Below are positions 7,488 through 15,067 of a stretch of DNA of 15,067 nt, piece after piece. Each line of letters begins with the position of its first letter. Position 1 is the first letter of the stretch. The notes under the pieces are model-generated. The model saw only the letters and a program-made list of their open reading frames with translations. It was not told the origin of the DNA and did not search any database. This stretch comes from Desulfonema limicola (lineage in GTDB: Bacteria > Desulfobacterota > Desulfobacteria > Desulfobacterales > Desulfosalsimonadaceae), in assembly GCA_020722245.1 (NCBI GenBank), contig DYLE01000037.1, positions 1 through 15,067 on the forward strand, written 5' to 3'. The position numbers and the translations under genes were made by a program.

Positions 7488-9812
7488 TTATTTAATGCAG
7501 ACCCGCCGCACCTCGATGAGATCCGTGTATCCTTTAAAAACCTTTTCGATGCCGTCCTGCTTGAGGGTGGTCATCCCCTCTTTAATAGCCTGTTCCCTGA
7601 GCTCGGCCATGGGGCTTCGGTTTTGAATCATGGCTTTGATTCTATCGCTTGCCATCAGCAGTTCATGAATACCCATTCTCCCCCTGTAGCCGGTATTGTT
7701 GCATGCCTCACAGCCCACCGGCTTATACAGCTTTAAATCGGTTGTATAGGGGATATTCACGTTTTTTTTAAACAATTCCGGTCCGTATTCCCGCACCAGT
7801 TCGTCGTATTCCGCCCGGCTGGGGGTGTAGGAGGCCTTGCAGTTGTTACAGAGCGTTCGAACCAGACGCTGGGCGAGAATGGCGATCAAGGCGTCGGCGA
7901 AATTAAACGGATCCATCCCCATATCCAGAAGACGGGTGACGCTTTCGGGCGCGCTGTTGGTATGAAGGGTGGAAAACACAAGATGCCCGGTCAGCGAAGC
8001 CTCAATCCCCATCTGGGTCGTCTCGTGATCCCGCATCTCCCCGATCATGATCACATCCGGGTCCGCCCTCAAAAACGACCGCATGGCCGCGGCAAAATCA
8101 AAACCGATCTTGGGCTGAACCTGGACCTGGCGCAACCCCTTCTGGGTGATTTCCACCGGGTCTTCCGCAGTCCATATCTTCCGTTCAACCTTGTTGATAT
8201 GCGCCAGGGCGGAGTGAAGGGTGGTGGTTTTCCCGGAACCTGTGGGCCCGCAGCAGAAAATCAGGCCGTAGGGAAGGCTGATGGCGTTTTTAAAATTCTC
8301 ATAGTTTCTGTCTGAAAAACCGATCTTGTTGAGCGGAATCGGCTCTCCGGCGTTGAGTATACGAAGCACCACGTCCTCCACCCCCCCCTGGGTCGGAAGG
8401 GTGGCCACGCGGAGTTCAATGTCCTTTCCACCATATTTCTTAAACCGGATCTTGCCGTCCTGGGGCTTTCGGCGCTCGGCGATGTCCAGGTCGGCCATGA
8501 TTTTGATGCGGGAGACCACGGCATTTTTATAGCTGAAGGGAATCGTCTGATAAAGCTGACAGGCGCCGTCCACCCTGATCCGGACCTGGGTGTTCTCCCG
8601 GCCGGGGTAGGGTTCAAAATGAATGTCGGAGGCGCGCCGCTCGTAGGCGTCCAGAATAATCTTGTTGACCAGCTGGACCACGGCGCTGCTTGTCTCGTTA
8701 ACCGCCGAGGTCTCATCCTCGATCTGTTGTTCCTCCTCCTTGAGCTGCGAGATAATCTCATCAATGGAGGAGATCTGTTTCTGGTCCGTGGTAAACAGAT
8801 CGATAATTTTCATGATGTCCCGACGGGTCGCGTAACTCAGCTTGATCTTTTTGCCGGGAAACAGGGCGCGGATCTCATCCACCCGGGTGATATCATCCGG
8901 GTTGTCAATGGCGATCACCACATCCCCCTGCTCGGACCGGATGGGGACCCAGGCGTTGTTGCGCATAAAGCCGACCTTCAGTCCGGTCAACAGTTCGCCG
9001 GGGATGGAAAGGTTCTCGCTGTAACATACCAGGGGAAGCTCATAGTAATGGCTCAGGGCCTCCCCGATATCCTTGCTGGAAATTTTCAGCTCCTCCATGA
9101 GGATCTCTTCTATGGGAAGCTTTTTTTGGCGGGCAACGGCGATCGCCCGGTTGAGCTCCTTCTGGGTCAGGATGTGGTTTTCAAGCAGGTAGGCGAATTT
9201 ACTCTTGCGTGAGGTCGCCATCTTTTTCTGATTATAAAGGGCGATCCCTATGATGTTTGACAGCTCAACGATGTTCTCCTCATCCCTTCGCGTAAAAGCC
9301 CCTCCGCTTTTTGCATTAATCATCTGAATGACGCCCAGTACAAAGGATTTAAAAATGATGGGCGAAACCAGGACCTGACGGGTTTTAAACCCGGTCTTCT
9401 TGTCCCAGCTGCTGTCAAAACAAAGTTCAGGGTCGATCCGCTCGAGCTCCTTCTTGTCGTAGACATCCTTGATATTGAGCATCTTCTGATGCGCCGCCGC
9501 ATACCCGGCGATGCTCCCTCCGGATACCGGCACCCGGATCTCCGAGACCTCGTTTCCCGATTTAAACCGGGAGACCAGCTCGCGTTTAATCCCGTCCACG
9601 TAATAAATGGTGATCCGTTCGGCGCCGACCAGGTCAACGATCTCCTCCTTCAGATCGATGAGTATCTCATCCAGATTGAACGCGGCGTGAATCGCATTGG
9701 AAATCTTCTGAAGCCGGGTTCGATACGCCACCTCTGATTTTAAGTGATGGACATCGGCCGGCCCGCCGGCGGACGAACCCGGAGCGCTTTTAATTCTGGT
9801 GGTTGTCTCCAT
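7488..9812 (-). CDS. GAF-MshEN-PilB/GspE type IV pilus / type II secretion assembly ATPase
   Basis: This 774-residue hexameric motor ATPase would power pilus extension or type II secretion at the inner-membrane face. Order of domains: a variable N-terminus, a GAF domain (about 33-195), an MshEN/GspE N-terminal domain (about 205-345), a charged linker (about 350-370), then the secretion ATPase. Motifs: Asp box RASDIHFEP (393-401), Walker A GPTGSGKT (522-529), Walker B DVIMIGEMRD (586-595), His box TGHLVFSTLHTN (608-619), and a zinc-binding CxxC pair (Cys655/658 and Cys701/704) diagnostic of PilB/GspE and absent from the PilT retraction ATPase. The ATG at 9812 has GGAGG four bases upstream. The GAF domain is unusual: PilB and GspE normally start with the MshEN-type domain. 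No other pilus or secretion genes are in view, so PilB, MshE and GspE cannot be told apart. Confidence 0.94.
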   Translation of the reverse strand: METTTRIKSAPGSSAGGPADVHHLKSEVAYRTRLQKISNAIHAAFNLDEILIDLKEEIVDLVGAERITIYYVDGIKRELVSRFKSGNEVSEIRVPVSGGSIAGYAAAHQKMLNIKDVYDKKELERIDPELCFDSSWDKKTGFKTRQVLVSPIIFKSFVLGVIQMINAKSGGAFTRRDEENIVELSNIIGIALYNQKKMATSRKSKFAYLLENHILTQKELNRAIAVARQKKLPIEEILMEELKISSKDIGEALSHYYELPLVCYSENLSIPGELLTGLKVGFMRNNAWVPIRSEQGDVVIAIDNPDDITRVDEIRALFPGKKIKLSYATRRDIMKIIDLFTTDQKQISSIDEIISQLKEEEQQIEDETSAVNETSSAVVQLVNKIILDAYERRASDIHFEPYPGRENTQVRIRVDGACQLYQTIPFSYKNAVVSRIKIMADLDIAERRKPQDGKIRFKKYGGKDIELRVATLPTQGGVEDVVLRILNAGEPIPLNKIGFSDRNYENFKNAISLPYGLIFCCGPTGSGKTTTLHSALAHINKVERKIWTAEDPVEITQKGLRQVQVQPKIGFDFAAAMRSFLRADPDVIMIGEMRDHETTQMGIEASLTGHLVFSTLHTNSAPESVTRLLDMGMDPFNFADALIAILAQRLVRTLCNNCKASYTPSRAEYDELVREYGPELFKKNVNIPYTTDLKLYKPVGCEACNNTGYRGRMGIHELLMASDRIKAMIQNRSPMAELREQAIKEGMTTLKQDGIEKVFKGYTDLIEVRRVCIK

Positions 9813-9854
9813 AACCCCTCCGGTCTTGATGGTTTAACCCGGCGATCATTCTTA

Positions 9855-10091
9855 TCAACGCGGCTTTTCGGAACGCCATGATCTCGAGGCCCCGTATACC
9901 TTTTTGATCCCTCCTCCGATAAGCAGGATCGCCATCAGATAAAAGCTTAACCGAATTAAAAAAGGAACACCGGCAAAGTAGGCGATGCGGGAAACCTTCC
10001 CCATGACATGGGAAATGCGGAAAAAAACAGCCACTCCCATTCCCACAAGGGCCATCCCCCACGCCACCTGAAACCACTCTTTCTCCTTCAT
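9855..10091 (-). CDS. Small two-helix inner-membrane protein of unknown function
   Basis: I do not recognise this 78-residue protein. It begins MKEKEWFQ and has two hydrophobic segments, about residues 8-24 (ending FF) and about 40-61, joined by a basic loop (RISHVMGKVSR). A basic tail (KKVYGASRSWRSEKPR) follows. The positive charges in the loop and tail make both ends and topology hard to call, but an integral membrane location is clear. It lies 42 bases before the PilB/GspE gene in the same direction and so may be co-transcribed with it. A strong AGGAGG sits 30 bases upstream of the ATG rather than at normal distance, with a small hairpin in between. In-frame ATA at 10112 would have normal spacing but is a non-standard start. 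Confidence 0.72.
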   Translation of the reverse strand: MKEKEWFQVAWGMALVGMGVAVFFRISHVMGKVSRIAYFAGVPFLIRLSFYLMAILLIGGGIKKVYGASRSWRSEKPR

Positions 10092-10101
10092 GTGTGAATG
10101 T

Positions 10102-10127
10102 CCGGCGGTTATGCCGGCCGTCCTCCT
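10102..10127 (-). promoter_or_regulatory. Displaced Shine-Dalgarno plus hairpin before the small membrane protein
   Basis: AGGAGG (10122-10127) is followed by CCGGC (10113-10117), a six-base loop and GCCGG (10102-10106), a perfect five-base-pair GC-rich stem. The ATG is at 10091. If the stem forms, the effective distance from Shine-Dalgarno to ATG drops from 30 to about 14 bases. Confidence 0.35.
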
Positions 10128-10133
10128 ATGTTC

Positions 10134-10192
10134 AAAAAAAATCGGATGGCTTATGTCTTTTTTTAGCTTTTCCCCGATAGCTTATGGCTATC
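10134..10192 (-). terminator. Weak terminator-like structure after the ABC-F gene
   Basis: Downstream of the ABC-F stop, GATAGC-CATAA-GCTATC (10176-10192) forms a perfect six-base-pair hairpin without a following T run. Its 3' arm overlaps an ATCGG (10174-10178) that could instead pair with CCGAT (10141-10145), just before a run of T (10134-10140). The second stem has a 28-base loop and would be weak. The arrangement could be a partial terminator; it may also be chance. The rest of the 118-base gap shows only the displaced Shine-Dalgarno. Confidence 0.2.
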
Positions 10193-10209
10193 ACGCCGCG
10201 TCCTGAAGA

Positions 10210-12087
10210 TCAAGAATACGAGAAGGGCTCCATGGCCTCCAGGGCGTTTAACTTCGCATCATAAAACCGCCGCTTTTCTTCAAGGCGCTCGCTTAAAGGT
10301 ACAAGCTCTTCAAATGCGGCGTCGATATCCCGCTGGCAGACGTGAATCGCCTGGGCAATCCCGGCGATGGCCTGGCCGTCTTTCGTCTCGGCGGCGGTCT
10401 GCATGCGTTGATGGAGCCCTTTCAGCTTTTTTTCATTTTCATCGATTCGGCCCTCCAGGGCTGCGATCCTTTCCTCTAAGGGTCTGACCATTTTTGATCG
10501 TTCGGCGATCACCGCGGAGCGAAGGCGTCGGATCCCCTTTTTAGTCACCCGGTTTTCGTTTTCATGAGCCAAAACACCCCTGTCCGCCCTTTCCGCAGGG
10601 TCCTCATCCGCCCATCCCCCGGCATCCAGAAACCGCTGATAATCCCCTTCAAACACCTGTATGCGATCCTGCTGAAACACAATAAGCCGTTCCGCAAGGG
10701 CGTGCAGAAACATCTCGTTATGCGTCACCATGACGACCGCTCCGTCAAACCGGTCGATCGCCGAAAGAAGCGCATCGCAGGACTCCATGTCAAAATGATT
10801 GGTGGGCTCATCGAGCAGAAGCAGGTTGATGGGGGTGCAGAGCAGTTTTCCCAGCATCACCCGGCTTTTTTCACCCCCGGACAGAACGCCGATCGTTTTT
10901 AAAGCCTGATCCCCCTCAAACAGCATGGCCCCGCAGATGTTGCGGGCGAGCTGGCGGTCTATACCCGGAGCCGAGGACAGGATCTCCTCCTCGACACTGC
11001 GGGTATCGACGAGGGTCCGCACATGGGTCTGCTCGAAATACCCCGTCACCGTTTCAGGATGATAGCTGATGCTTCCGCTGTTCGGCAAAAGGGACCCGGC
11101 GAAAAGCTTCAGGAGGGTGGTTTTGCCCGCGCCGTTATGTCCGATGACGCAGATCCTGTCTTTGGGCGCGATGGCGATGTTGAAATTTTCAATCAGCGGA
11201 CGCCTCTTTTCATAGGAAAAGCTCAGGTCGGTGACGCTGGCCATGTACTTGCCGTTAAACGGTTTGCTTCGAAAAGAAAAATCCAGGGTTTTGAATTTTT
11301 GAAGCCGGGTGCGTGCGGCCTGCCGGTTGAGGGTCTTGATCCGGGACTGCACAAGCCCGGCCAGCCGTGCCTTGGCCCTGAAACGGGCGATAAACTCTTC
11401 TATTTCCCGGCGCCGGCGCTCCTCGTTGATCCTGGATCGTTCATACACCGCTTCGGTCTGGGCCACCTGCAAATAGTATTTTCCGGTATCGCCGGCGATT
11501 TTGCGCGTCTTCTGGCGGTGAATCCCGATGACATGGGTCACCACCCTGTCCATTAATTCCCGGTCATGGGTAATGATGAAAAGCTCGCGCGGCCATTCCT
11601 CCAGATAACGCCGGATCCATCGAATGGAGGTGATGTCCAGGTAATTGGTCGGTTCATCCAGCAGCAGAAGGTCCGGATCCGAAAGCAGCATCCGGGTCAG
11701 GTTCAGTCGGACCTGAAAGCCGCCGGAAAGCTCGGACGGAGCCCGCTTCATATCCGCTGAGGAAAAGCCCAGCCCGGCCAACACCTTTTCCGCCTTCCAG
11801 TGATGAGAGGCGTCTGTCTCGGGAAGCCCCTTCACGGCTTCCTCAAAAACCGTTGCCGCTGTAAAACGGATATCCTGGCTGACATAGCCGATCCGGTAAT
11901 TTCTGGGCACGGATATTTTGCCCGAGTCCGGCTCTTCCAGTCCGGCCAGGATGCGAAACAGGGTGGTTTTGCCGTGGCCGTTCCGGCCGACCAGCCCGAC
12001 CCGCTCGCGCCGATTGATTTTAAAGCTGATGTTATCGAACAGGATATGGGCGCCGAACCCCTTTGAAAGGTTTTCAACACTGATCAT
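10210..12087 (-). CDS. ABC-F family ATPase (ribosome-associated, YheS/YdiF/Uup-like)
   Basis: This 625-residue protein has two ABC ATPase domains and no membrane segment, so it belongs to the soluble ABC-F group that acts on ribosomes rather than transporting. Domain 1: Walker A GRNGHGKT (34-41), signature LSGGF (120-124), Walker B ending LLLDEPTNYLD (141-151). Domain 2: Walker A GHNGAGKT (316-323), signature LSGGE (402-406), Walker B with LLLDEPTNHFD (423-433). Between them (about 205-270) is the Arg/Lys/Glu-rich helical linker that contacts tRNA in the family, and residues about 515-615 form a charged coiled-coil tail. The ATG at 12087 is preceded only by a weak purine stretch (AAGAAG). Most members are housekeeping translation factors; nothing here specifically suggests antibiotic resistance. 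It lies 65 bases after the response regulator gene. Confidence 0.93.
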   Translation of the reverse strand: MISVENLSKGFGAHILFDNISFKINRRERVGLVGRNGHGKTTLFRILAGLEEPDSGKISVPRNYRIGYVSQDIRFTAATVFEEAVKGLPETDASHHWKAEKVLAGLGFSSADMKRAPSELSGGFQVRLNLTRMLLSDPDLLLLDEPTNYLDITSIRWIRRYLEEWPRELFIITHDRELMDRVVTHVIGIHRQKTRKIAGDTGKYYLQVAQTEAVYERSRINEERRRREIEEFIARFRAKARLAGLVQSRIKTLNRQAARTRLQKFKTLDFSFRSKPFNGKYMASVTDLSFSYEKRRPLIENFNIAIAPKDRICVIGHNGAGKTTLLKLFAGSLLPNSGSISYHPETVTGYFEQTHVRTLVDTRSVEEEILSSAPGIDRQLARNICGAMLFEGDQALKTIGVLSGGEKSRVMLGKLLCTPINLLLLDEPTNHFDMESCDALLSAIDRFDGAVVMVTHNEMFLHALAERLIVFQQDRIQVFEGDYQRFLDAGGWADEDPAERADRGVLAHENENRVTKKGIRRLRSAVIAERSKMVRPLEERIAALEGRIDENEKKLKGLHQRMQTAAETKDGQAIAGIAQAIHVCQRDIDAAFEELVPLSERLEEKRRFYDAKLNALEAMEPFSYS

Positions 12088-12152
12088 GGGTCATCACTTC
12101 TTGATCTTGAAAATGGATTCATCCAGCAAAGGCGGGAAACACAGGCGATGAT

Positions 12153-13556
12153 TCACTCCGCGGATTTGTCGAGCCCCAGCTTGCTGCACCGGTAGCGGAA
12201 GGAACGGAGGCTGATCCCCAGAAGGTCCGCCGCGGTGTTCTTGTTCCCATGGGAACACGCCAGGGCTTTTTCAATATACGCCCTCTCAATTGCTTCAAGG
12301 ATGCTGTCCAGCTGAACCCCCCGCTCCACCTCGTCTAAGTCGAACCGCTGATTTTTCACCCCCTCGATCCACCGGCGCTTATGAATGGAAAGGGAGAGGC
12401 TGTCGGGGAGGATGATATTCGTGTTGGAAAGCGCCACGCTGCGTTCGATGAGGTTTTCGAGTTCCCGGACATTCCCCGGAAAGTCATACCTCTGCAACAG
12501 ATCCACGGCATATGAGGAAATCTTGGTGATCTCCTTCCCCAGCCGATGGGAATACTTTTCCAGAAAATGCTGGGCCAGGGCGCGAATATCGCTTTTGCGC
12601 TCCCGAAGCGGCGGGATCCTGATCTCCACCACGTTGATCCGGTAAAAAAGGTCCTCCCGGAACCTTCCGGCAATCACCTCCTCGTCCAGCCTTTTGTTTG
12701 TCGCGGCGATGACCCGGATATCGACGGCGATGTCCTCATTGCCGCCGACCGGCTTGAATACCCGTTCCTGAAGGACACGCAGCATCTTGACCTGCATCTG
12801 GTGGCTCAGGTCCCCGATTTCATCCAGAAACACGGTGCCTTTATCGGCGGTCTCGAAAAGCCCTTTTTTGTCCACCAGCGCGCCGGTAAAGGCGCCCCTT
12901 TTGTACCCGAAAAATTCGCTTTCAACCAGGGTTTCCGGTATGCTTCCACAGTTGATCACGACAAAGGGGTTGTTGCGGCGGCGGCTCTCGCGGTGAATGG
13001 CGCGTGCGATGAGCTCCTTGCCGGTTCCGGATTCCCCCGTGATCAGAACATTGGTGTCGGTCTTTGAGATCTGCTTGATGATCTCGTAGATATGCAGCAT
13101 GCGGGGGGAGTTCCCTACCAGGGAGCCGAAATGCAGATTTTTTTTCAGTTCGTCATCCAGGCTTTGTTTTTCAGCGGAAAGCGTCCTTAATTTTAAGGCG
13201 TTTCTGATGGTCTGTTTCAGCTCGGTATTGTCAAAGGGTTTGGGAAGATAATCGTAGGCCCCGTCGTTCATGGCCTGCACGGCGTTTTCAGCCGTGGCGT
13301 AGGCTGAAATCATGATGACGATGGTTTCCGGGCGGACCGATTTGGCCGTTCGCAGGACCTCCAGGCCGCTGATATCCCCCAGCCGAATATCGCATAGCAC
13401 CAGATCAAAGGAGCGATTCGCAAGCAGGGTTTTGGCTTGCTCCCCGGTTTCCGCGCAGGAGACCTGATACCCCTCCTTGGAGAGCATCAGCTCGAGAAGC
13501 TCCCGCATGCTGAGTTCATCATCAACGACAAGGATATGAGGGTTTCTGGCGGCCAT
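12153..13556 (-). CDS. Sigma-54-dependent response regulator, PilR/NtrC-like
   Basis: This 467-residue protein has the three-part NtrC architecture. The receiver domain (about 7-125) has the acidic pair Asp12/Asp13, phosphoacceptor Asp56 in LCDIRL, and conserved Lys106 in LPKPF. The AAA+ domain (about 140-380) has Walker A GESGTGKE (174-181), the sigma-54-contacting loop GAFTGA (221-226), Walker B VFLDE (242-246), and FPGNVRELENLIERS (359-373). The C-terminal Fis-type helix-turn-helix ends AADLLGISLRSFRYRCSKLGL (442-462), which resembles PilR more than other NtrC paralogues. All key residues are present, so it should be phosphorylated and activate sigma-54 promoters. No sensor kinase is in the window. 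It starts 22 bases after pyrC with no evident Shine-Dalgarno, suggesting read-through from pyrBC. PilR identity is supported loosely by the PilB/GspE gene two genes downstream. Confidence 0.95.
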   Translation of the reverse strand: MAARNPHILVVDDELSMRELLELMLSKEGYQVSCAETGEQAKTLLANRSFDLVLCDIRLGDISGLEVLRTAKSVRPETIVIMISAYATAENAVQAMNDGAYDYLPKPFDNTELKQTIRNALKLRTLSAEKQSLDDELKKNLHFGSLVGNSPRMLHIYEIIKQISKTDTNVLITGESGTGKELIARAIHRESRRRNNPFVVINCGSIPETLVESEFFGYKRGAFTGALVDKKGLFETADKGTVFLDEIGDLSHQMQVKMLRVLQERVFKPVGGNEDIAVDIRVIAATNKRLDEEVIAGRFREDLFYRINVVEIRIPPLRERKSDIRALAQHFLEKYSHRLGKEITKISSYAVDLLQRYDFPGNVRELENLIERSVALSNTNIILPDSLSLSIHKRRWIEGVKNQRFDLDEVERGVQLDSILEAIERAYIEKALACSHGNKNTAADLLGISLRSFRYRCSKLGLDKSAE

Positions 13557-13578
13557 TTTCGAAATCTAAAAACTAAAA

Positions 13579-14898
13579 TTATACCTCAAAAACCACGCGT
13601 CCGTCCACAATGGTAAACTTCGCCCTTCCCTTGAATTCCCATCCGTCAAAGGGGGTGTTCCGGCTTTTGGAAAACCCGTTTGCAGCGCGGTATACATAAG
13701 AGGCATCAGGATCAATGATCGTGATGTCCGCCGGGTTCCCGACCCGAATCCCCACGGGGAGTCCCAGTATTTGAGCGGGGTGTATGGACATCTTTTCAAT
13801 CAGCTGCGCAAAGGTCATCACGCCTTCGGCCACAAGCCTGAGCCCCAGGCCCAGGGAGGTTTCAAGCCCGATGATGCCGTTGGCGGCCGCGTCGAACTCC
13901 AGATCCTTTTCAAGGACGGAATGCGGGGCATGATCGGTGGCAATCGCATCGATCGTGTCATCGGCAAGCCCCTGTCTTATCGCCTCCCGGTCTTTGAAAG
14001 CCCGAAGCGGCGGGTACATCTTGGAATGGGTGCGGTACGCCCCAACGGCCTCATCGGTCAAGCTGAAATAATGGGGCGCGGTCTCCGCAGTGAGCGGAAC
14101 CCCCCGGGCCTTCGCCTCACGGATAGCGGCCACGGACTCTCGCGCGCTGACATGAGCGATATGGACGGGAACCCCGGTGAGTTCACAAAGCGTGATATCC
14201 CGCATGACCATGATGCTCTCGGCGGCGTTGGGGATACCGGAAAGCCCCAGCCGGGTGGCGACCGGCCCTTCGTTCATCACGCCCCCGGAAAGCGCAATCT
14301 CCTCACAATGGGAAATCACCGGAAGTTTCATGGGCCTTGAATACTCAAGGGCGCGGCGCATGAGCTGCGCACTCACCACCGGCCGGCCGTCATCGGATAA
14401 CGCAATCGCACCGGCCTCTTTTAATTCACCGTAATCGCACAACGCTTCCCCCTTCAGCCCTCTGCTGATGGCCGCCACGGGGTACACCCTGACGGAACCA
14501 CATTGCGCGGCCTTATGAACGATGTATTCCGTGACCTGGCGGTTGTCATTCACCGGAAAGGTGTTGGGCATGCAACAGACGGCAGTGAAACCGCCGGCCG
14601 CAGCGGCCCGCGTTCCGGTTTCAATGGTCTCCTTGTATTCCTCTCCGGGTTCCCTCAAATGAACGTGCATATCGATCAGTCCGGGGGTCACGATATACCC
14701 CGAGGCGTCGATGATCCGGTCCGCGATTGCCTCCTTGCCCGACGGACCTCTTTTGAGTTCCCCGGGTCCCCGGCCGGCCTTCTCCAATGCAGGGGGTTCA
14801 AGCCGCAGGATTTTCCCCTCATCGTCGATGTAGATGTCGACCACGGCATCCAGGTGCCCCGGATCCATCACATGAGCGTTTTTAATGATCAGCCTCAT
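13579..14898 (-). CDS. pyrC: Dihydroorotase, type I
   Basis: This 439-residue zinc amidohydrolase closes carbamoyl aspartate to dihydroorotate, the third step of pyrimidine synthesis. Metal ligands of the class I family are visible: DMHVHLREPGE (76-86, His78/His80), SDDGRP (168-173, bridging Asp), ISHCEE (195-200, His197), VHIAHVSA (245-252, His249) and ATDHAPH (320-326, catalytic Asp322). PNTFPVND (111-118) is the substrate-loop region. Length and motif order fit bacterial class I enzymes rather than the shorter E. coli type, and nothing essential is missing, so it is probably active rather than a PyrC' scaffold. I chose the ATG at 14898, eight bases after GGGAGG; a TTG at 14916 would add six residues with no better support. 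It overlaps pyrB by 17 bases. Confidence 0.97.
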   Translation of the reverse strand: MRLIIKNAHVMDPGHLDAVVDIYIDDEGKILRLEPPALEKAGRGPGELKRGPSGKEAIADRIIDASGYIVTPGLIDMHVHLREPGEEYKETIETGTRAAAAGGFTAVCCMPNTFPVNDNRQVTEYIVHKAAQCGSVRVYPVAAISRGLKGEALCDYGELKEAGAIALSDDGRPVVSAQLMRRALEYSRPMKLPVISHCEEIALSGGVMNEGPVATRLGLSGIPNAAESIMVMRDITLCELTGVPVHIAHVSARESVAAIREAKARGVPLTAETAPHYFSLTDEAVGAYRTHSKMYPPLRAFKDREAIRQGLADDTIDAIATDHAPHSVLEKDLEFDAAANGIIGLETSLGLGLRLVAEGVMTFAQLIEKMSIHPAQILGLPVGIRVGNPADITIIDPDASYVYRAANGFSKSRNTPFDGWEFKGRAKFTIVDGRVVFEV

Positions 14899-15067
14899 TA
14901 CGCAAGCCTCCCGCAACCAGATAAAGAAGCGCCATTCGAACCGCCACGCCGTTGGTCACCTGCTCCAGGATAACGGAATGGGATCCGTCGGCCACATCCG
15001 GGTGTATTTCCACCCCCCGATTTAAAGGGCCGGGATGCATGATCAGAACATCGGGCTTGGCGTTTTC
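14882..15067 (-). CDS. pyrB: Aspartate carbamoyltransferase catalytic chain, C-terminal 61 residues (5' part outside window)
   Basis: Only the last 61 residues and TAA stop are present. MHPGPLNRGVEI near the start of the visible part is the strongly conserved carbamoyl-phosphate/aspartate-contacting motif of PyrB, followed by QVTNGVAVRMALLYL, the conserved C-terminal helix. The enzyme condenses carbamoyl phosphate with aspartate, one step before PyrC. The gene's last 17 bases overlap the start of pyrC, so the pair is translationally linked, as in many bacteria with class I dihydroorotase, where PyrB and PyrC can form a complex. Confidence 0.96.
   Translation of the reverse strand, partial: ENAKPDVLIMHPGPLNRGVEIHPDVADGSHSVILEQVTNGVAVRMALLYLVAGGLRNEADH

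Noticed and set aside
9790..10077. 95-codon minus-strand ORF overlapping the small membrane protein in another frame
   Set aside because: It overlaps the start of the PilB/GspE gene and lacks a Shine-Dalgarno; the 78-residue frame has coherent membrane segments.
12084..12122. A second 12-codon ORF whose TGA overlaps the ABC-F start codon as ATGA
   Set aside because: It mirrors the mmdA mini-ORF in length and overlap, but has no Shine-Dalgarno before its ATG, so I treat it as chance.

Overview
This 15,067-base window looks like a contiguous piece of a bacterial chromosome. Every supported gene lies on the minus strand, so transcription runs from high to low coordinates. I see no tRNA, rRNA, CRISPR array, insertion sequence or phage gene. 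The gene content points to a Desulfobacterota-type (sulfate-reducing or syntrophic deltaproteobacterial) anaerobe: a methylmalonyl-CoA propionate/succinate module with MmdA-type and oxaloacetate-decarboxylase-type carboxyltransferases, a GAF-fused PilB/GspE ATPase, and a PilR/NtrC-like regulator. This taxonomic reading is inferred from protein character, not from a database search.

Reading in the direction of transcription, the right part (15067 down to about 13579) carries the 3' end of pyrB (aspartate carbamoyltransferase), overlapping pyrC (type I dihydroorotase) by 17 bases. These are two consecutive steps of pyrimidine synthesis. Twenty-two bases later comes a sigma-54-dependent response regulator (12153-13556) of PilR/NtrC architecture, then an ABC-F ATPase (10210-12087), a 78-residue two-helix membrane protein (9855-10091), and a 774-residue GAF-MshEN-PilB/GspE secretion ATPase (7488-9812).

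A 188-base intergenic space (7300-7487) follows. It holds a good sigma-70-type promoter and a 16-bp palindrome at the expected transcription start. It opens a second block of six genes: mce (methylmalonyl-CoA epimerase), mcm (single-chain B12-dependent methylmalonyl-CoA mutase), meaB (mutase-protecting G protein), mmdA (acyl-CoA carboxyltransferase subunit), a 79-residue small protein, and a pyruvate/oxaloacetate carboxyltransferase that runs off the left edge inside a Pro/Ala-rich linker of the kind that precedes a biotinyl domain.

Together the second block can interconvert propionyl-CoA and succinyl-CoA. The two carboxyltransferases, with a biotin carrier and no biotin carboxylase in view, are consistent with a transcarboxylase that moves CO2 between oxaloacetate/pyruvate and methylmalonyl-CoA/propionyl-CoA. 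The most useful second looks are the promoter/operator, the small protein between the two carboxyltransferases, a 12-codon mini-ORF whose stop overlaps the mmdA start, and the GAF domain on the pilus/secretion motor. I did not find a clearly new multi-gene system. The window is mostly recognisable metabolism and pilus/secretion functions with a few undescribed small parts.
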